From Orobanche coerulescens (taxonomy: Eukaryota > Streptophyta > Magnoliopsida > Lamiales > Orobanchaceae), in contig CM065815.1 in assembly GCA_033398695.1 (NCBI GenBank), positions 6,132,501 through 6,196,500 of the forward strand: a stretch of DNA of 64,000 nt, written 5' to 3'. This document shows positions 43,463 to 55,521 of this stretch, piece by piece. The notes under the pieces are model-generated. The model searched no databases. It saw only the letters and a list, made by a program, of their open reading frames with translations, and was not told the DNA's origin. Position 1 is the stretch's first letter, and the number at the start of each line of letters is the position of its first letter. Position numbers and translations under genes: made by a program.

Positions 43463-44990
43463 TAAATGGTATCGGAGTTTAGGTTGTGGAAACCTAGGCT
43501 GTCCGGTAAAGTTGTGTCTGTTGAGTCTTGTCTCGTCAGATTTTGTCTGACTGAGTTGTGTCTCGACGCGTCGTCTTAGTTCGTTGGCCGTGATTAGTAT
43601 CGTGGGGCGATCATCATCTTCGTGCGACCTATGGATGTAAGTCTCCCTTCTTTATGTTGTGCCTCGTGTGACACGAGCCACTTGTATGATTATTTGTTAA
43701 GTGATGGAATCTTCACGCAGATTTTTGGTTTCGTGATATGTGTTTATTTGACTCTCATATTTTGTCTATATGGGGAGTGTTGTCGCTGCTTATGTCTTTT
43801 TTACTTTTGTTTTTGTCCGATGCTAAGGATTTTCAAAATGATTTGCTCGTTTTGCAAGTACTCTTAGAAACTTTTATGCTTAACATGAGATGGTGATGTA
43901 TTGGTGTGTGCTTTGCTCACTCCGGGAAGGTCTGACCGGGCCTCGGAGGAATCCAATGGTTTAGCCCCAGATTCAAGAGTTTGTTGGCTTTCCAGTCCGG
44001 GAGGGTCCATAGAGGCCTCAGATGGGACCTGTGGTTTAGACCCGGTCCTAGGCAAGTTTGTACTATGATAATTGACTGTTGTTTTCTGAAAAAGACATGT
44101 CTTGATTCTGTTTCGAATGATTGATGCATGTACTATGGGACGTGTAAACGAATGTTGATACGTGTGAGTTTGGGCATTCTGGCCTATTGGATTTCTGAAA
44201 ATCTTGAGTTTCTTAGAAAATAAATTTCGAGACGTACTTTTAAAACCGATTATTTTCTCGCGGTATTTTCAAGGTGTCTACAGTGCCACTGTATGTTTCA
44301 AAAATTATTCCACTTTGAGGACCAAAATAGTTTGATGTATTTTCAGTAATTTAAAAACGCATTGCGTAGACCCGAAGGTCGAATATTTTTGAAAGCTTTT
44401 AACTACAAGAAAGATGTACTCATTCTTTTTTTTTCCGCCAAATGCAAAACAATTTTTCAAAGTCTCGATAACGGTGTTTGTATTATTTTTTCGGAAGGTG
44501 ACACTCAAGATCAACTGGAATTTCCAACATTATTTTCAAAAATGTGGTTTTCGTTTTTAAAACCTATCATTCCCTGCTCGTGATCAGAGAAAGTGTGTAT
44601 GATGTTAGCATTGTCGTTAGGGTGTTAGCCCTCTGAGTTGCGATTAAATTGGTGGTGTGAGCGTTGAGTCGTTCGCCACATATTCGTTGTGTTATAGCCC
44701 TCTGTGAGAGGTGTGATGTTGGTACTAAATGTTTGTCGCTTCGTGGTGATTTGCGTGTTATCGCGCCTGTGCGAGCTGTTGGAGCTTGGGTTTGTATGAT
44801 TGTGTACATATATGAATGTTTCATGATGTTTTGTAATTGTGTGCTGGTTATCGTTCGGGCCGTTGAAATCGCCGAGTGATGCCGTCGTTGCTGTGATTTT
44901 CGTATGTGTGTTGCGTTATGATGGTAATTGTGGTATGTGATGTGTTATGTGCTATGATTTTCTATTGTGCTGAGTGGTTACTTATTCAGT
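43463..44990 (+). other. element A leader region
   Basis: The primer site TGGTATCGGAG begins at 43467. The rest up to the gag ATG shares many blocks with the internal region of element B (for example GTTAGGGTGTTAGCC and AGTCGTTCGCCAC-like phrases). No coding frame. Confidence 0.6.
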
Positions 44991-45984
44991 ATGCCGAGGG
45001 GCAGAGGTCGTGGTCGTGGCGATTAGACGCATCATCGGGATCATGCTGCCGGTGATGGTGTTGGTATCGGTGTTGCTACTATTTTGCAGCAGGTAGCTGC
45101 ACAGATGACTCAGCTGACTCAAGCAGTTCAGCATAATACAGATGTGACCCAGAACATTGGTGCAAATCAGTGGCTTCGAGAAGTGGTTCGTATGAATCCA
45201 CCTCGTTTCGCTGGTGCCGCAAATATTCGAGGTAGTTGATTATCTCGAAGAGCGTAAGTTGCCAGTCACTCAGTATCTTCTTGACAAGGGTGCCGCTAGT
45301 TGGTGGGAGGCTGTTAAGCCTCGAGATCGTGTTGTCACGTGGGCAGAGTTCCAGAGATTCATGAGAGATGAGTTTTGTCCGGAACCAATTAGAAATCAGA
45401 GTATTAATGAATTCTTTTCGGCGAAACCGCGAGATGTACTGCTGTCTCAAGCTATTATTGATTTTAGCAAACACCTTAGTTATTAGCAGGATCAGGTAAG
45501 GACAAAGGAAGATAAGGTCTGTCATTTTAGTAGGCGAATGAAGCCGGAGATTCGCCAGTACATAGCGGGTCTCACTTGTACTTCATTGAGAGAGTATTAG
45601 AATAGGGCGTTAGCCTATAAGCTATCCATATTGTCGACTGAGAATATGTCTGAATCGAAGAAACATAAAATTGTTGGGAGCTTTTCAGGAAATCAGAGGA
45701 GTGGGCCTCCTGAGGCTGAGACTTCGTGTCATCGTCATAAGAAGATACCTCGATCGCGTGAACAGGGTAGGAGTATTACCCCTGCATCGCGTAATATGAG
45801 TAGCATGAAGACATGTTACAACTGTAGTTGAGCAGGCCATACCGCGAAGAATTGTCGTTCACTGTTAGTCAGCTGTTTCGATTGCGGTCATTTGGGACAC
45901 CGAGTCGTGCATTGCGAGACGGTAGCCGAGAGGTTTGGGGATCGAAGTTGCGTCCCTGCTCCGAAAGGAGACAGAGATGCTTAG
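44991..45984 (+). pseudogene. element A gag remnant
   Basis: The ATG at 44991 gives 'MPRGRGRGRGD' and a stop. The frame then resumes with 'ANQWLREVVRMNPPRFAG', and after a shift the retrotransposon gag core 'ASWWEAVKPRD' and 'FMRDEFCPEPIRNQSINEFF'. It ends with two CCHC zinc knuckles, 'CYNC...AGHTAKNC' (with an internal stop) and 'CFDCGHLGHRVVHC'. The protein would form the virus-like particle and bind element RNA. At least four stops or shifts disable it. No pol follows. Confidence 0.82.
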
Positions 45985-46376
45985 TGTGGTTTTTGAGAAT
46001 TTCGGCGTGGTCGGAGCTTTTCGTGGTTACCTTTGCGGATTGTTGTGCGTTTAATTTCTATTTTTCGACTGTGCGTGTTTTCTTATAATAGGTGCCTTTT
46101 GTTTCCTGATTGTTCGGATAATTGATTTGATTGTGCTATCTATTTGGTGATACTTGACACTTGTTGGTTATATTATGTCCTTGCATGTGACATTGTGATG
46201 ATTGTCGTTGAGCATGCTTTCGCACCGTATGTCCCTTTGTGTTTCCTGTAACGTTTCGCCGATGGGCGTAAGTTGTATGGTTCTTGTGTATCTCGTTGAG
46301 ATGTTCCTGGTGGGATATTGCTTCTCTCTACTTTTTTTTAATTTTCGGGATGAAACTTCTTTTAAGGAGGGTAGTA
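45985..46376 (+). other. element A 3' untranslated region and polypurine tract
   Basis: Non-coding. It ends GAAACTTCTTTTAAGGAGGG, the plus-strand priming tract, just before the 3' LTR. The same ending precedes the 3' LTR of element B. Confidence 0.7.
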
Positions 46377-48080
46377 TGTAATATCCGCGATTTCGATTTT
46401 CGGTAAATTTCTTTTTTGGCAGGAGTCCATTTTGACAGCTCGCTTGTGACCGTTTCGTCATTCGTAAGATGATTAATTCTGCACTTTTTGACGTCCGAGT
46501 TCGTTTCGGTGTCGTTTTGTTGAGTTCCGGGCTTCTTAGCGACTTTTCCGCACTTGAGTTCGATTCTTACAAATCTCGTTCGAAGCTGTTGTTTCGAGTT
46601 TTCCGTAAGTCCGTTTAACTTTGTTAGACATGTTGTGAACTTTGGTTTGGTTATTTGATCATGTATCGTGATTTTCGGGCATTTTGGGCCATTTTGTAAT
46701 TTCCCAAAGTTGTGGGTATCCGCATTCATATTTATTGTCTCGACCCTTTTCATGGTCGCATGTGAGTTTGATTATAGTTCAAGCTCTTAGAATGATCTTA
46801 TTCTGGAGCTTTCCGTGCGTATCTTGAACTTGATATTTCGATTGGAGGAGTCCGTCGTTGTACCCGTCTTGAGAGCACTATAATTGTAGTTTCTGGGTGC
46901 ATTCGCGCACACTAAGGGATCTCCTTAACGCACGCTATCGAGCAACAAAGTCAGAGGTCAGTAGCTGGATTCAGGCCCGTTAGCGCATGCTAAGGGTAGG
47001 AACTAGCGTACGCTAACGAAGATCAGATTCAGACCAGTAGGTACTGGAGTACCCCGTTAGCGCACACTAATCGGTACTAGCGCACGCTAGTAATGCTTAT
47101 ATGTATATCCGAGCAGCAGGTTTTAGAGGTCAACTTTCATTTCTTCTTTCGCCATTCGTCGGGTCTGTTCCTTTGGGGCGATTTGAGGTGATCCTTTTTT
47201 TCAAGCCTCATCTTGGGGTGAATTGGTGCAAGTCTAACATCATCAATCATCTTCTTTGCTCGGTCTAAGGTATATTTCACTCGAACCTAATTTCGTTGAA
47301 TTTGGGGGTTTTTCCTTGATTCTGTGATTTCTGTCCGAATTCATCCAATCGATTCATGTTATTTGATGTTGTTGATCATGTTCTATGGGATGTGATTCCA
47401 TATTTCGGTTCTCTTTGATCCCGATTATGATTCCGCTATTATGGAACCAAACCCTTGGATTCATGTTGTTCTTAATTCCGAGTTGAATCCCGTTTGGTGT
47501 TGATAATTCGTGTGGTGTTATTCTCGTAGTGTTCGCGGTGCTATCGTGTTCTTGATTGTGTTCGGGAGTTTGGGGCTGTTCGACCGCATCCCATCCGTCG
47601 TCTCGTTGCGATCATGGTTTCAAGGCAAGTACCTTGTCCATACATTTCTTGTTTTGCGGATACGATGATCGGTAATCGTTTCGGTATAAGAAAACCTACG
47701 GTGACACATGACTTGTGATCATGTGGTCAGGAGACAACAAGTGATTGATCCAACCGTGAGATAACGTGGCATGTGTTCACGGTGGTATATATATTTGATT
47801 TTGGATGTGTTTTGCCAGGTCGAATACCTTGGATGTGTTCCAAGATTTCGTATCTTGGATGGTTATATTTTGTCGACTTTATGTCCGTTGAGGACACGTG
47901 AGGTGGGTTTTGATCCCTGTGAATTGTTGTTGGTTTTTAATTGAGAAAGCAAATCTTTGGGTTGTGACCTCTTTCGGTTTCCTCGAAAGAGAAGGATTCG
48001 TTAATCCTAAATGGTTTTCTTTTAAAACTCCGAGGGCTTTCATTTTAAAAACATTTTATAAATTGTTCTCTTGATTGATG
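46377..48080 (+). repeat. element A 3' LTR, truncated
   Basis: Colinear with the 5' LTR, but lacking the hAT MITE and about 400 bp around 47690. It stops at 48080 where element C begins. Confidence 0.88.
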
Positions 48081-49180
48081 TGTTGTGCGGCGATTTATAC
48101 GCCTCAACGGCAATCGGAATAAAGTGTCGAGCGACCAAGTCCACAACCAACCGAGCTACGGCAAACTTGCCTAAGCGAAGTTAATAGTCCGCCTTCGAGT
48201 AACTAACGATCGATTCTCAAGGCGATCGCCTTTGGCACATAGCGATCGACGCTGGTGCCCGACTTAGGACGACCGTCCTGTACCACGAACAGAGACCTTC
48301 GTCCGTCGGAGTCTACGAGGACTGGATCTCAAAGCAGCGCCCATGTGCAGATCCGCAACAGGCGCCGCATTTCATGGATCGTTTACCACAGCCTGTCACC
48401 ACTTATCATCTACCGACAGACCCGCCGAAAGGTACAAGGTGGGACCGCACGTGACAACGACTCAGACGCGTGCAGACTTCTCATTGGACCGCACAGTTGG
48501 CTGCCAGCAACTCCTGTGGACTTTAAAGGAGACCAGTCCATGTGCTAAAGACGATCGCCCGCTTATTATAATACAGCCGAGGCGATCACCCAACAACTCC
48601 CAGTGCTATAAATAGAGAACTCCCAGCAACTGGAAAAAGGTTCTCTCATCTCAGTTGGCAACTACGTTGGCAAATACAAACAAACATACATACTTCAGGC
48701 TCTCGACTTCCTCTCCCGAATCTACCTCAGGATTTCTCTCTCAGTACCTCTCAATTAGAAGACGGTCGGCAGAGGCAAGAAGTCTCCACAGCACAGATTT
48801 GAAGAGACTCGCAAGTCCAGGAGCTCAGATATAAAGCTAATACACACTGTGAGAGACCGTCGATTTCTCACAGTCGTCATAGCACACCATCGTTGTTACA
48901 AGAACTCACAGAGCATCATATCTGGTTCTTCCGACAATCTTCACGCTCTTTAGCTAAGATAACTAGGGTCCTTACACTCATTGTAATTGTACTCTAACAT
49001 TAATATTTGTACTCCAAAGTATTTGTATTAATAATATCTCGCGAGAGCATTCAAGCCCGGGACTAACAACCCCAACAAATCTTGTGTTATTTATTTATCC
49101 CAGGGAAGTGTTCTCGCATTTGTTTGTTACTCGATCATTCCAGAAATATTCATCTCCGGATAATATTTTGGGTAACAACA
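48081..49180 (+). repeat. element C 5' LTR
   Basis: 1,100 bp, from TGTTGTGCGGCGA to GGGTAACAACA. It carries a good TATA box, TATAAATAG at 48607-48615, and repeated GGCGATCG-type motifs before it. The primer site follows at once. Confidence 0.87.
48607..48615 (+). promoter_or_regulatory. TATA box of element C LTR
   Basis: TATAAATAG lies 474 bp before the LTR end. Transcription would begin about 30 bp downstream. Confidence 0.75.
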
Positions 49181-49579
49181 ATTGGCGCTAGAAGGAGGGC
49201 TAAATCTTAAACTTCATTTTTGTTCCTACCGTCCCGAAGAACACTCACTGTTCTCGGGCAGATACTTGAAGTGACACTCACTGCGCTTCAAAAAAAAAAA
49301 TCTTCCGAATCATGACGTCTGCCACCACATCGAAGAGAGCCACTCTCCGAACCGCTGGACATCATATCACGGCTAGATCCGAGTCCCAGCTGACGGCAGA
49401 GGGTAGTCGCAGAGACGCGAGCCTCTCGATCCCGCACCTGAGAGACGGACCCAGCCTTTCGCTCGACCAGTTCCAAACCGCGGAACAGATCGATGAGGTT
49501 ATGGCCATCCTGAAGGAGCAACGGAGAGCATGCGCGACGCCCGATATAACTCCCTCGGCCATCCGCCGCGTGGGCAAAC

Positions 49580-52338
49580 TGTAATATCCGCAATTTTCGA
49601 TTTTCAGTAAATTTCTTTTTTCGGAGGAAGTCCGTTTTGATGACTCGCTCATGACCGTTTCGTCATTCCGAGAATGATTAATTATGCACTTTTTGTCATC
49701 CGAGCTCGTTTCGGTGTCGTTTTGTTGAGTTCCGTGCTTTTTAGCGGTTTTTCCGCACTTGAGTTCGATTCTTGCGAATCTCGTCCGAAACTGTTGTTTC
49801 GTCTTTCTCGTAAGTTCATTTAATGTTATTATTCATGTTGCAAGCTTTGGCTTGGTGTTTCGATCATGTATCGTGATTTTCGGGCGTTTTGGGCCATTTT
49901 CGTAATTTCCCAAAGTTTGGGGTAATTACTTTCCGTTGTCGAATTTCGAGCCTTCGGGTGGTCGGAATCGTGTGTTCTCTTAGTGCTCGAATTCGTATTT
50001 GTGAGTACTTCGTAACCGTATCTTTGATTCGTACTCAGGTTCGGGTTTCGGGGTCGTTCGGGCCGTCGGAGTTGGTCCCGGCCGAGTCATGGCCGGGCAT
50101 GCTGGGGCCAGGCCAGCCCTGGCCGAGTAACGTACGGTAGTGATCGGCGATTCGTCGTAAGGCCGGCTACGTACGTAAGGCCCTGGCCGGTAACGTACGT
50201 AACGCTTCCGGCATTTCCAGGCAGTGAGTTCGGCCATGGCCGGTTACGTACGTAAGCCATGGCCGGTTACGTACGTAACCCGGCCGGCAGTGGGCCTATT
50301 TAAGGCCTGGCAGCGTTTTTCTTCAGCCATTTCTCACTTGTTTTCTTCCCTTGCGCGGCTGGAGCTTGGGTAATCATGTAGAGATGTTGTTGGACAATGC
50401 ATACATGAAGTTTTGAGGTTCATATCATCAATCATCCGTCCTATAACATCCTCCGATCTACCGAATCAGGTCAGATTTCCTAGAAATCTAGTTTTGGGGA
50501 ATTTGGGTGTTTTGGTTGTTTTCGTCCGATTAATCCGATTTAACTTAGGATTATGATGTATTGATGAATATTTAGATGTATTATATCTTTTCCCTTGTTA
50601 TTCCATGGTTGGATCGTATCGATTTGTTATTTGGGTCGAGTTCTTGACCGACGCCTTAAAGGTGTCCGGTAAAATGTCTTAGAGGGGTTTTCGGGCGTTC
50701 TACGATTATCCTTCCTCGTATGATTGTTGATTTATGGATTATATGTTGTTAGGGTCGAGTTTCTTGCGAAGAAACCAAGTTGAACCCTTCCGTTCGTTGT
50801 CGTTTTCCTTTTCGAAAACATCGGACGTTTCGAAGCTTTCCGGTTGAGCCGTGTTCGTCGGGATACTTGCGTGCCGATTTTGAGGCAAGTACCTTGTCCA
50901 TATAATTCTTGTTTTGTGGATATGATAATTGGTGGTCGTCTAAATGTGTTGTGATTAGCCTTGTTAAAGGCCCTCTTTCAAACCGCGTGTGTTTTGTGAA
51001 TGGTGTGGTTTGTGAACTATGTGAATTCTATGGATATGTTTGGTGTTGAGGTTGCACTTGGTATTGCGTGTGGACGTATATGGTTTCTTTTCGGTGCGTT
51101 ATGGTTTGACGTGGTGTTTTGCTAAGTGTTGTTGGCATTAACTCATGATTTGACATATTTGTGATTGTGGCAAATGTGAAACACTTGTCGTTGTGAACTC
51201 TATGCATTGATGATTTGACCACAAGGTTATCAATTCGGGTAGGTCTGGAGAGGGCTCCGAGAATCATCACTTGCGAGTGCGATGTCACGATAACTTGTGG
51301 GTATATTCGATTGATGTTTACCGGGTAGGGACCCGTGAGGCCTCCGGCGGCGCGTTACTTGCGAGTACGGCCATTTGATATGATTTGACCATAAGGTTAT
51401 CTAATCGGGTAGGTCTGGAGAGGGATTCGAGAATCGGTACTTGCGAGTACGAAGTCAAGATAACTTATGGTTGTGATATGTGTTTGAATTGTTTCGCTAG
51501 CCAGCTCGGGAGGGTCCTTCGAGGCCTCGGGTGGGATTTGTGGCTTCGTCCCGGTCCTAGGCGATGCACGTGCGTGATTACGTTGTGTTGATTTTTATGT
51601 CCGTCGAGGACACGTGATATTGGGCTTTGGCCCTGTGAATTGTTGTCGGTTTTCTATTTGCGAAAACAAAACCTTTGGGCTGTGACCCATGTTGATTTTG
51701 GAAAGAGAAGGATTCGGAAATCCTAAATTGTTTTCTATTAAAACTCTCGATGGCATTTAAACTGTTTTATAAATTGTTTCCCTTGATTTGTGATCTTTCG
51801 GTTTTGGAATGTTTTACCAAACTTATGCCTCGGGAAGTGCTTTTCGTTACGTTTGGAACTTTGAGGATCCCTGGTTATTGTTATTCGTGGAATGTGAATT
51901 GTATGGCTCGTATTTTTGCACTTGTACTTGCACTAGCAAAACAGTGGAGTTTTGCTAACCCCCGAGTATTCGGGGGGTGGATGTCTATTTTTGCATTCAG
52001 GTTTTGGAGCATAGCACAGGGTCGGCACGAAGGATGATGAAAGATGAACGATACTAATCACACGAGGATCCATTGATCTCGTATTGGTCTAGTTGTATTT
52101 TCTTTTCCGCTGCAGTATCTTTTCCCCGTTGTACGGGAGTTTATTTTATTTTGACCCCTGCGTGGGTAAGTGTTTGGAATTGAGTTGTATGTTATTATTG
52201 AAAGACCAAATCGGTCTACTGAGTCATTTTAGCCTTAATGGCGATGTTTAGATGTTTGATTTTAGTTATCAGCCTGGTAGATTCTCGAGGAGAGGGTCTA
52301 CGGCATGTAATATCCCTGAGTGGATTGGGGGTGTTACA
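49580..52338 (+). repeat. element B 5' LTR
   Basis: 2,759 bp, TGTAATATCC...GTGTTACA. A cluster of TTACGTACGTAA palindromes set in GGCCGG (50110-50285) lies just before a TATTTAAGG box at about 50298. A tandem pair of roughly 85-bp units (about 51210-51300 and 51380-51470) carries GGTAGGTCTGGAGAGGG. Confidence 0.93.
50298..50306 (+). promoter_or_regulatory. probable TATA box of element B LTR
   Basis: TATTTAAGG lies directly downstream of the palindromic ACGTACGT cluster. The same arrangement recurs in the 3' LTR near 56237. Confidence 0.6.
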
Positions 52339-53091
52339 GAATGGTATCAGAGCTTAGGTTGTGGAAACCTAGGCTGTCGGGTCAAGTCGTGTTGTTTGAG
52401 TCTTGTTTCGTCGGATTTTATCTGACTGAGTCGTGTCGCGACGCGTCGTCTGAGTTTGTTGGTCGTGATTAGTATCGTGGGCGATCATCATCTTCGTGCG
52501 ACCTGTGGAAGTAAGTCTCCCTTCTTTGTGTTGTGCCTCGTGTGACATGAGCTATTTTTATGATTATGAGTTAATTGACGGAATCCTCTTATGGATTTTG
52601 ATTTCGTGATATGTGATTATTTGACTCCCATTTTTCGTTCATATGAGGAGTAGTGTTGCTTTCTTGTGCATGTTTAACTTTATTTCTTTTATCCGCTGCG
52701 TGAGTTCTTTTGTAATGGCTTTCGGTATTTTACCGACTGAGTTTTATTTCGAAAACCAATTCCCTTAACCGAGTTTTTGGCATTATGGCCTTTATCATTT
52801 TGGCGAAATTCTTATGACGGAATTTAGTATTTTGTAGATTTTGTGAGTTTTTGAAATATTACCGTCATCGGTCTTTTTGGTAGTTTATAAAAGGTTTTTA
52901 GCCTGGTAGGTTCCGGCGCGGGACCCACGGCGCTATATTGTTCCGTGTAATTACTTGAAATTTTTGGGCATTCTAGCCCATTGAATTATTTTTGAAAACC
53001 TTGAGTATCTTAGAAAATTAAAATTCGAGACGTACTTTTAAAACGAATTATTTTCTTGCGGTGTTTTCAAGGTGTTTTCTAATGCCGCAAT
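52339..53091 (+). other. element B internal region, part 1
   Basis: The primer site is at 52342, then non-coding sequence that parallels the leader of element A. No frame encodes a recognisable protein. Confidence 0.65.
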
Positions 53092-53472
53092 TAGGGCTGG
53101 GCAAAACAAACCGCCCCGCCCGCCCCGCACCGCACCGCACCGCAAAATAGCGAGGCGGGGCGGTTTCAAATGTTGATTTCGCCCCGCCCCGCACAAAACC
53201 CGCACCGCACCAAAATTGCGGGGCGAATGCGGTTTTATTTTTTTCCCAACCGCCCCGCAAAAAACCGCCCCGCCCCGCATATAACAAGGGAAAACACTTA
53301 GATATTTATATAAATATTGTATTTGCCCCGCCCCGCCCCGCAAAACTATGATTTTGTGCGGCTTTCAATATCAAAAATGCCCCGCCCCGCAAAAACCCGC
53401 ACCGCACAAAAATTGCGGGGCGGGTGCGGTTTTACCTTCGCCCCGCCCCAACCCGCCCCGCCCCCAGCCCTA
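53092..53472. mobile_element. hAT-type MITE in element B
   Basis: The ends are TAGGGCTGGGCAAAA and CCCCCAGCCCTA, with a perfect 8-bp duplication GCCGCAAT (53084-53091, 53473-53480). The interior is built of CCGCCCCGC / GCGGGGCGG motifs. Non-coding; its GC-rich translations are artefacts. Confidence 0.94.
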
Positions 53473-55521
53473 GCCGCAATACATTTCAAAAATTTTCCGG
53501 TTGAGGACCAAAAATATTTTGAGATATTTTCAATTATTTTTAGAAATGCAGTTGCTTAGACCCAAGTGTCGAATATTATGAAAGTTTTCACTAAAAGAAA
53601 GGTGTCCTCATTTTTGTTCAAACGCAAGATGATTTTCAAAGTCTCGAAAATGATGTTTGTTCAAATTTTTGTAAAATGATACTCAAAGATCAACTGGTGT
53701 TTCCAAACTGTCTTCAAAAGGTGGTTTTCGTTTTAAAACTCATCATTTCCTGCTTTTGGTCGGACAAAGTGTGTATGATGTTTGTATTGTTGTTAGGGTG
53801 TTAGCCTCCGAATTGTGATTGAATTGGTGGTGTGAATGTTGAGTCATTCGCCACGCATATGTTTTGTTAGCCCTCTGTGAGAGGTGTGAACTGGTGTTTA
53901 CTGTTTATCGCCTCGTGGTGATTTGCGTGTTGTCGCACTAGTGTGAGTTGTTAAAGCTTGGGTTTGTACGTTTGTGTACATATGTGATTGTTTCATAATG
54001 TTTGTAATTATGTGCTGGTTATTGTTCGGGCCGTTGAGGTTGCCGAACGATACTGTCGTTGCTGTAGTGTTTGTGTGTATTATTTTACGATGATGATCAT
54101 TGTATATGATATGTATTATGATTTCTTGTTGTGCTGAGTTGGCATCTCCGCTATGTTGTTTTGCGACGTTATGCCCCATTGTATCTAGCATTTGTATTTT
54201 CGGTATGCCGAGCCGAGGCGTTTCAACCGTGATGTGCCAGGGCATGCACGTGTATATTGTCCTTCTCGTCGGTAACACATTTCAAGTGTGGACTCGATGG
54301 AAACCGAATTCAATTTTGCGAATTGGCTACAGAGACTTTCGGAGTTCGCGCTTCAGCGCAGTTATCAGAATCGGCTTTGAGAGGCCTTTGAAGGATGTTT
54401 CTGTCGGTTGCTTATTGTGTTGTCGCCTTGATTTCGTTGTTGTGAGTTTCGGGGACGACACTTCTTTTAGAAGAGGTCGAATATAATACCTATATTATTT
54501 TTGGACTCCTGCATTTCCTCTTTCTCAGGTCTATCGACCCGCTCGTGTTCGTTGACACTTTCTGAACTTGTTCTGTATTTCGGTTTCATCGTTCGAACGA
54601 GCTGTGATCTTGTTTTGGGTCGATCTGGTTATCGCTGTGACTTTTCCGAGTCCGGTTCGATACTTGTGAACCTTGTTCGGATGTAACATATTTTGGTTCT
54701 ACTAGTTCTTTTATTTGAAGTGGATCAGATTTTGAACTTCTATATTTTCAACTCTGTCGACTCATTTATGTTCGTTAACATTTTCTGAGCTTGCCCTATC
54801 CCTTGCTTTTATTGATCGAACGAGTGTGGTGTTTCGAAATTACTCGTTTGTCGTTGTGACTTTTCAATTGCTATTCCCTTTCCTATGGATCTTATGTGAA
54901 TCACATCTTGTTGCTTTTACCGGATCATATATTGTCTCGAGCCGAGACGTGCACCTGGGAGTTGTTGTTTGAATTTTATTGTTCTTCGTGATTCGAACAT
55001 GATTGTTCGATTTTTGTTGTCTCGACCGTTGTGGTTCGATCGTTTGATTGTTCGGTTTTTGTTGATCTCGTTTCGTGATTGTTGAGCGTTCAAACTCCTT
55101 CCTAATTTCCTTATATTCGGGAAATTTGTCTCGTTTTCGATCTTCCAACCCTTGAGCGGTGGAATTCCGTATTTCTTCAGCGATTGGCTCGCGTTTTGAT
55201 TGATGTACCGTTGGGGTGGTCAATCATATCGATTTTCGTTCGTTGTGTTTTGTGATTGTTCGGATAATCGACTTGGTTGTATTACCTGTTTGATGACGCT
55301 TGTCACTTGTTGGTTTTATTATTTCTCTATCGGTGGCGTTGTGTTGGTCGTCGTGGAGCGTGTTTTCACGCCGTATGTTCCTTTGCGTTTCTTGCAGCGT
55401 TTCGCCGTCGGGCGCGAGTTTTCGGTTTTTGGATATCTCATCGAGTTTTCCTGACAGTTGATATTGCTTCTCCCTACTTATTTTAAGTTTCGGGACGAAA
55501 CTTCTTTTAAGGAGGGTAGAA
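53473..55521 (+). other. element B internal region, part 2
   Basis: Non-coding. From about 53750 it follows the layout of element A's leader (GTTAGGGTGTTAGCC, then CGTGGTGATTTGCGTGTT). Its 3' end has CTTCTTTTAAGGAGGGTAGA, the polypurine tract. The gag present in A is absent here. Confidence 0.65.

Larger units (their letters stand above)
40305..48080 (+). mobile_element. element A: non-autonomous gypsy-type LTR element with gag only
   Basis: 5' LTR 40305-43462, primer site from 43467, internal region with a degraded gag, polypurine tract AAGGAGGG just before 46377, then a 3' LTR 46377-48080 cut short by element C. There is no protease, RT or integrase. This matches TR-GAG-like non-autonomous elements, here from a gypsy lineage with long LTRs and two zinc knuckles. 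The left flank cannot be paired because the right end is missing. Confidence 0.85.

Noticed and set aside
48255..48615. short protein in element C LTR
   Set aside because: It lies inside the LTR promoter region with no known domain. Open frames here reflect higher GC content.
53038..53343. GC-rich minus-strand ORFs
   Set aside because: They are translations of the CCGCCCCG-rich MITE at 53092-53472.
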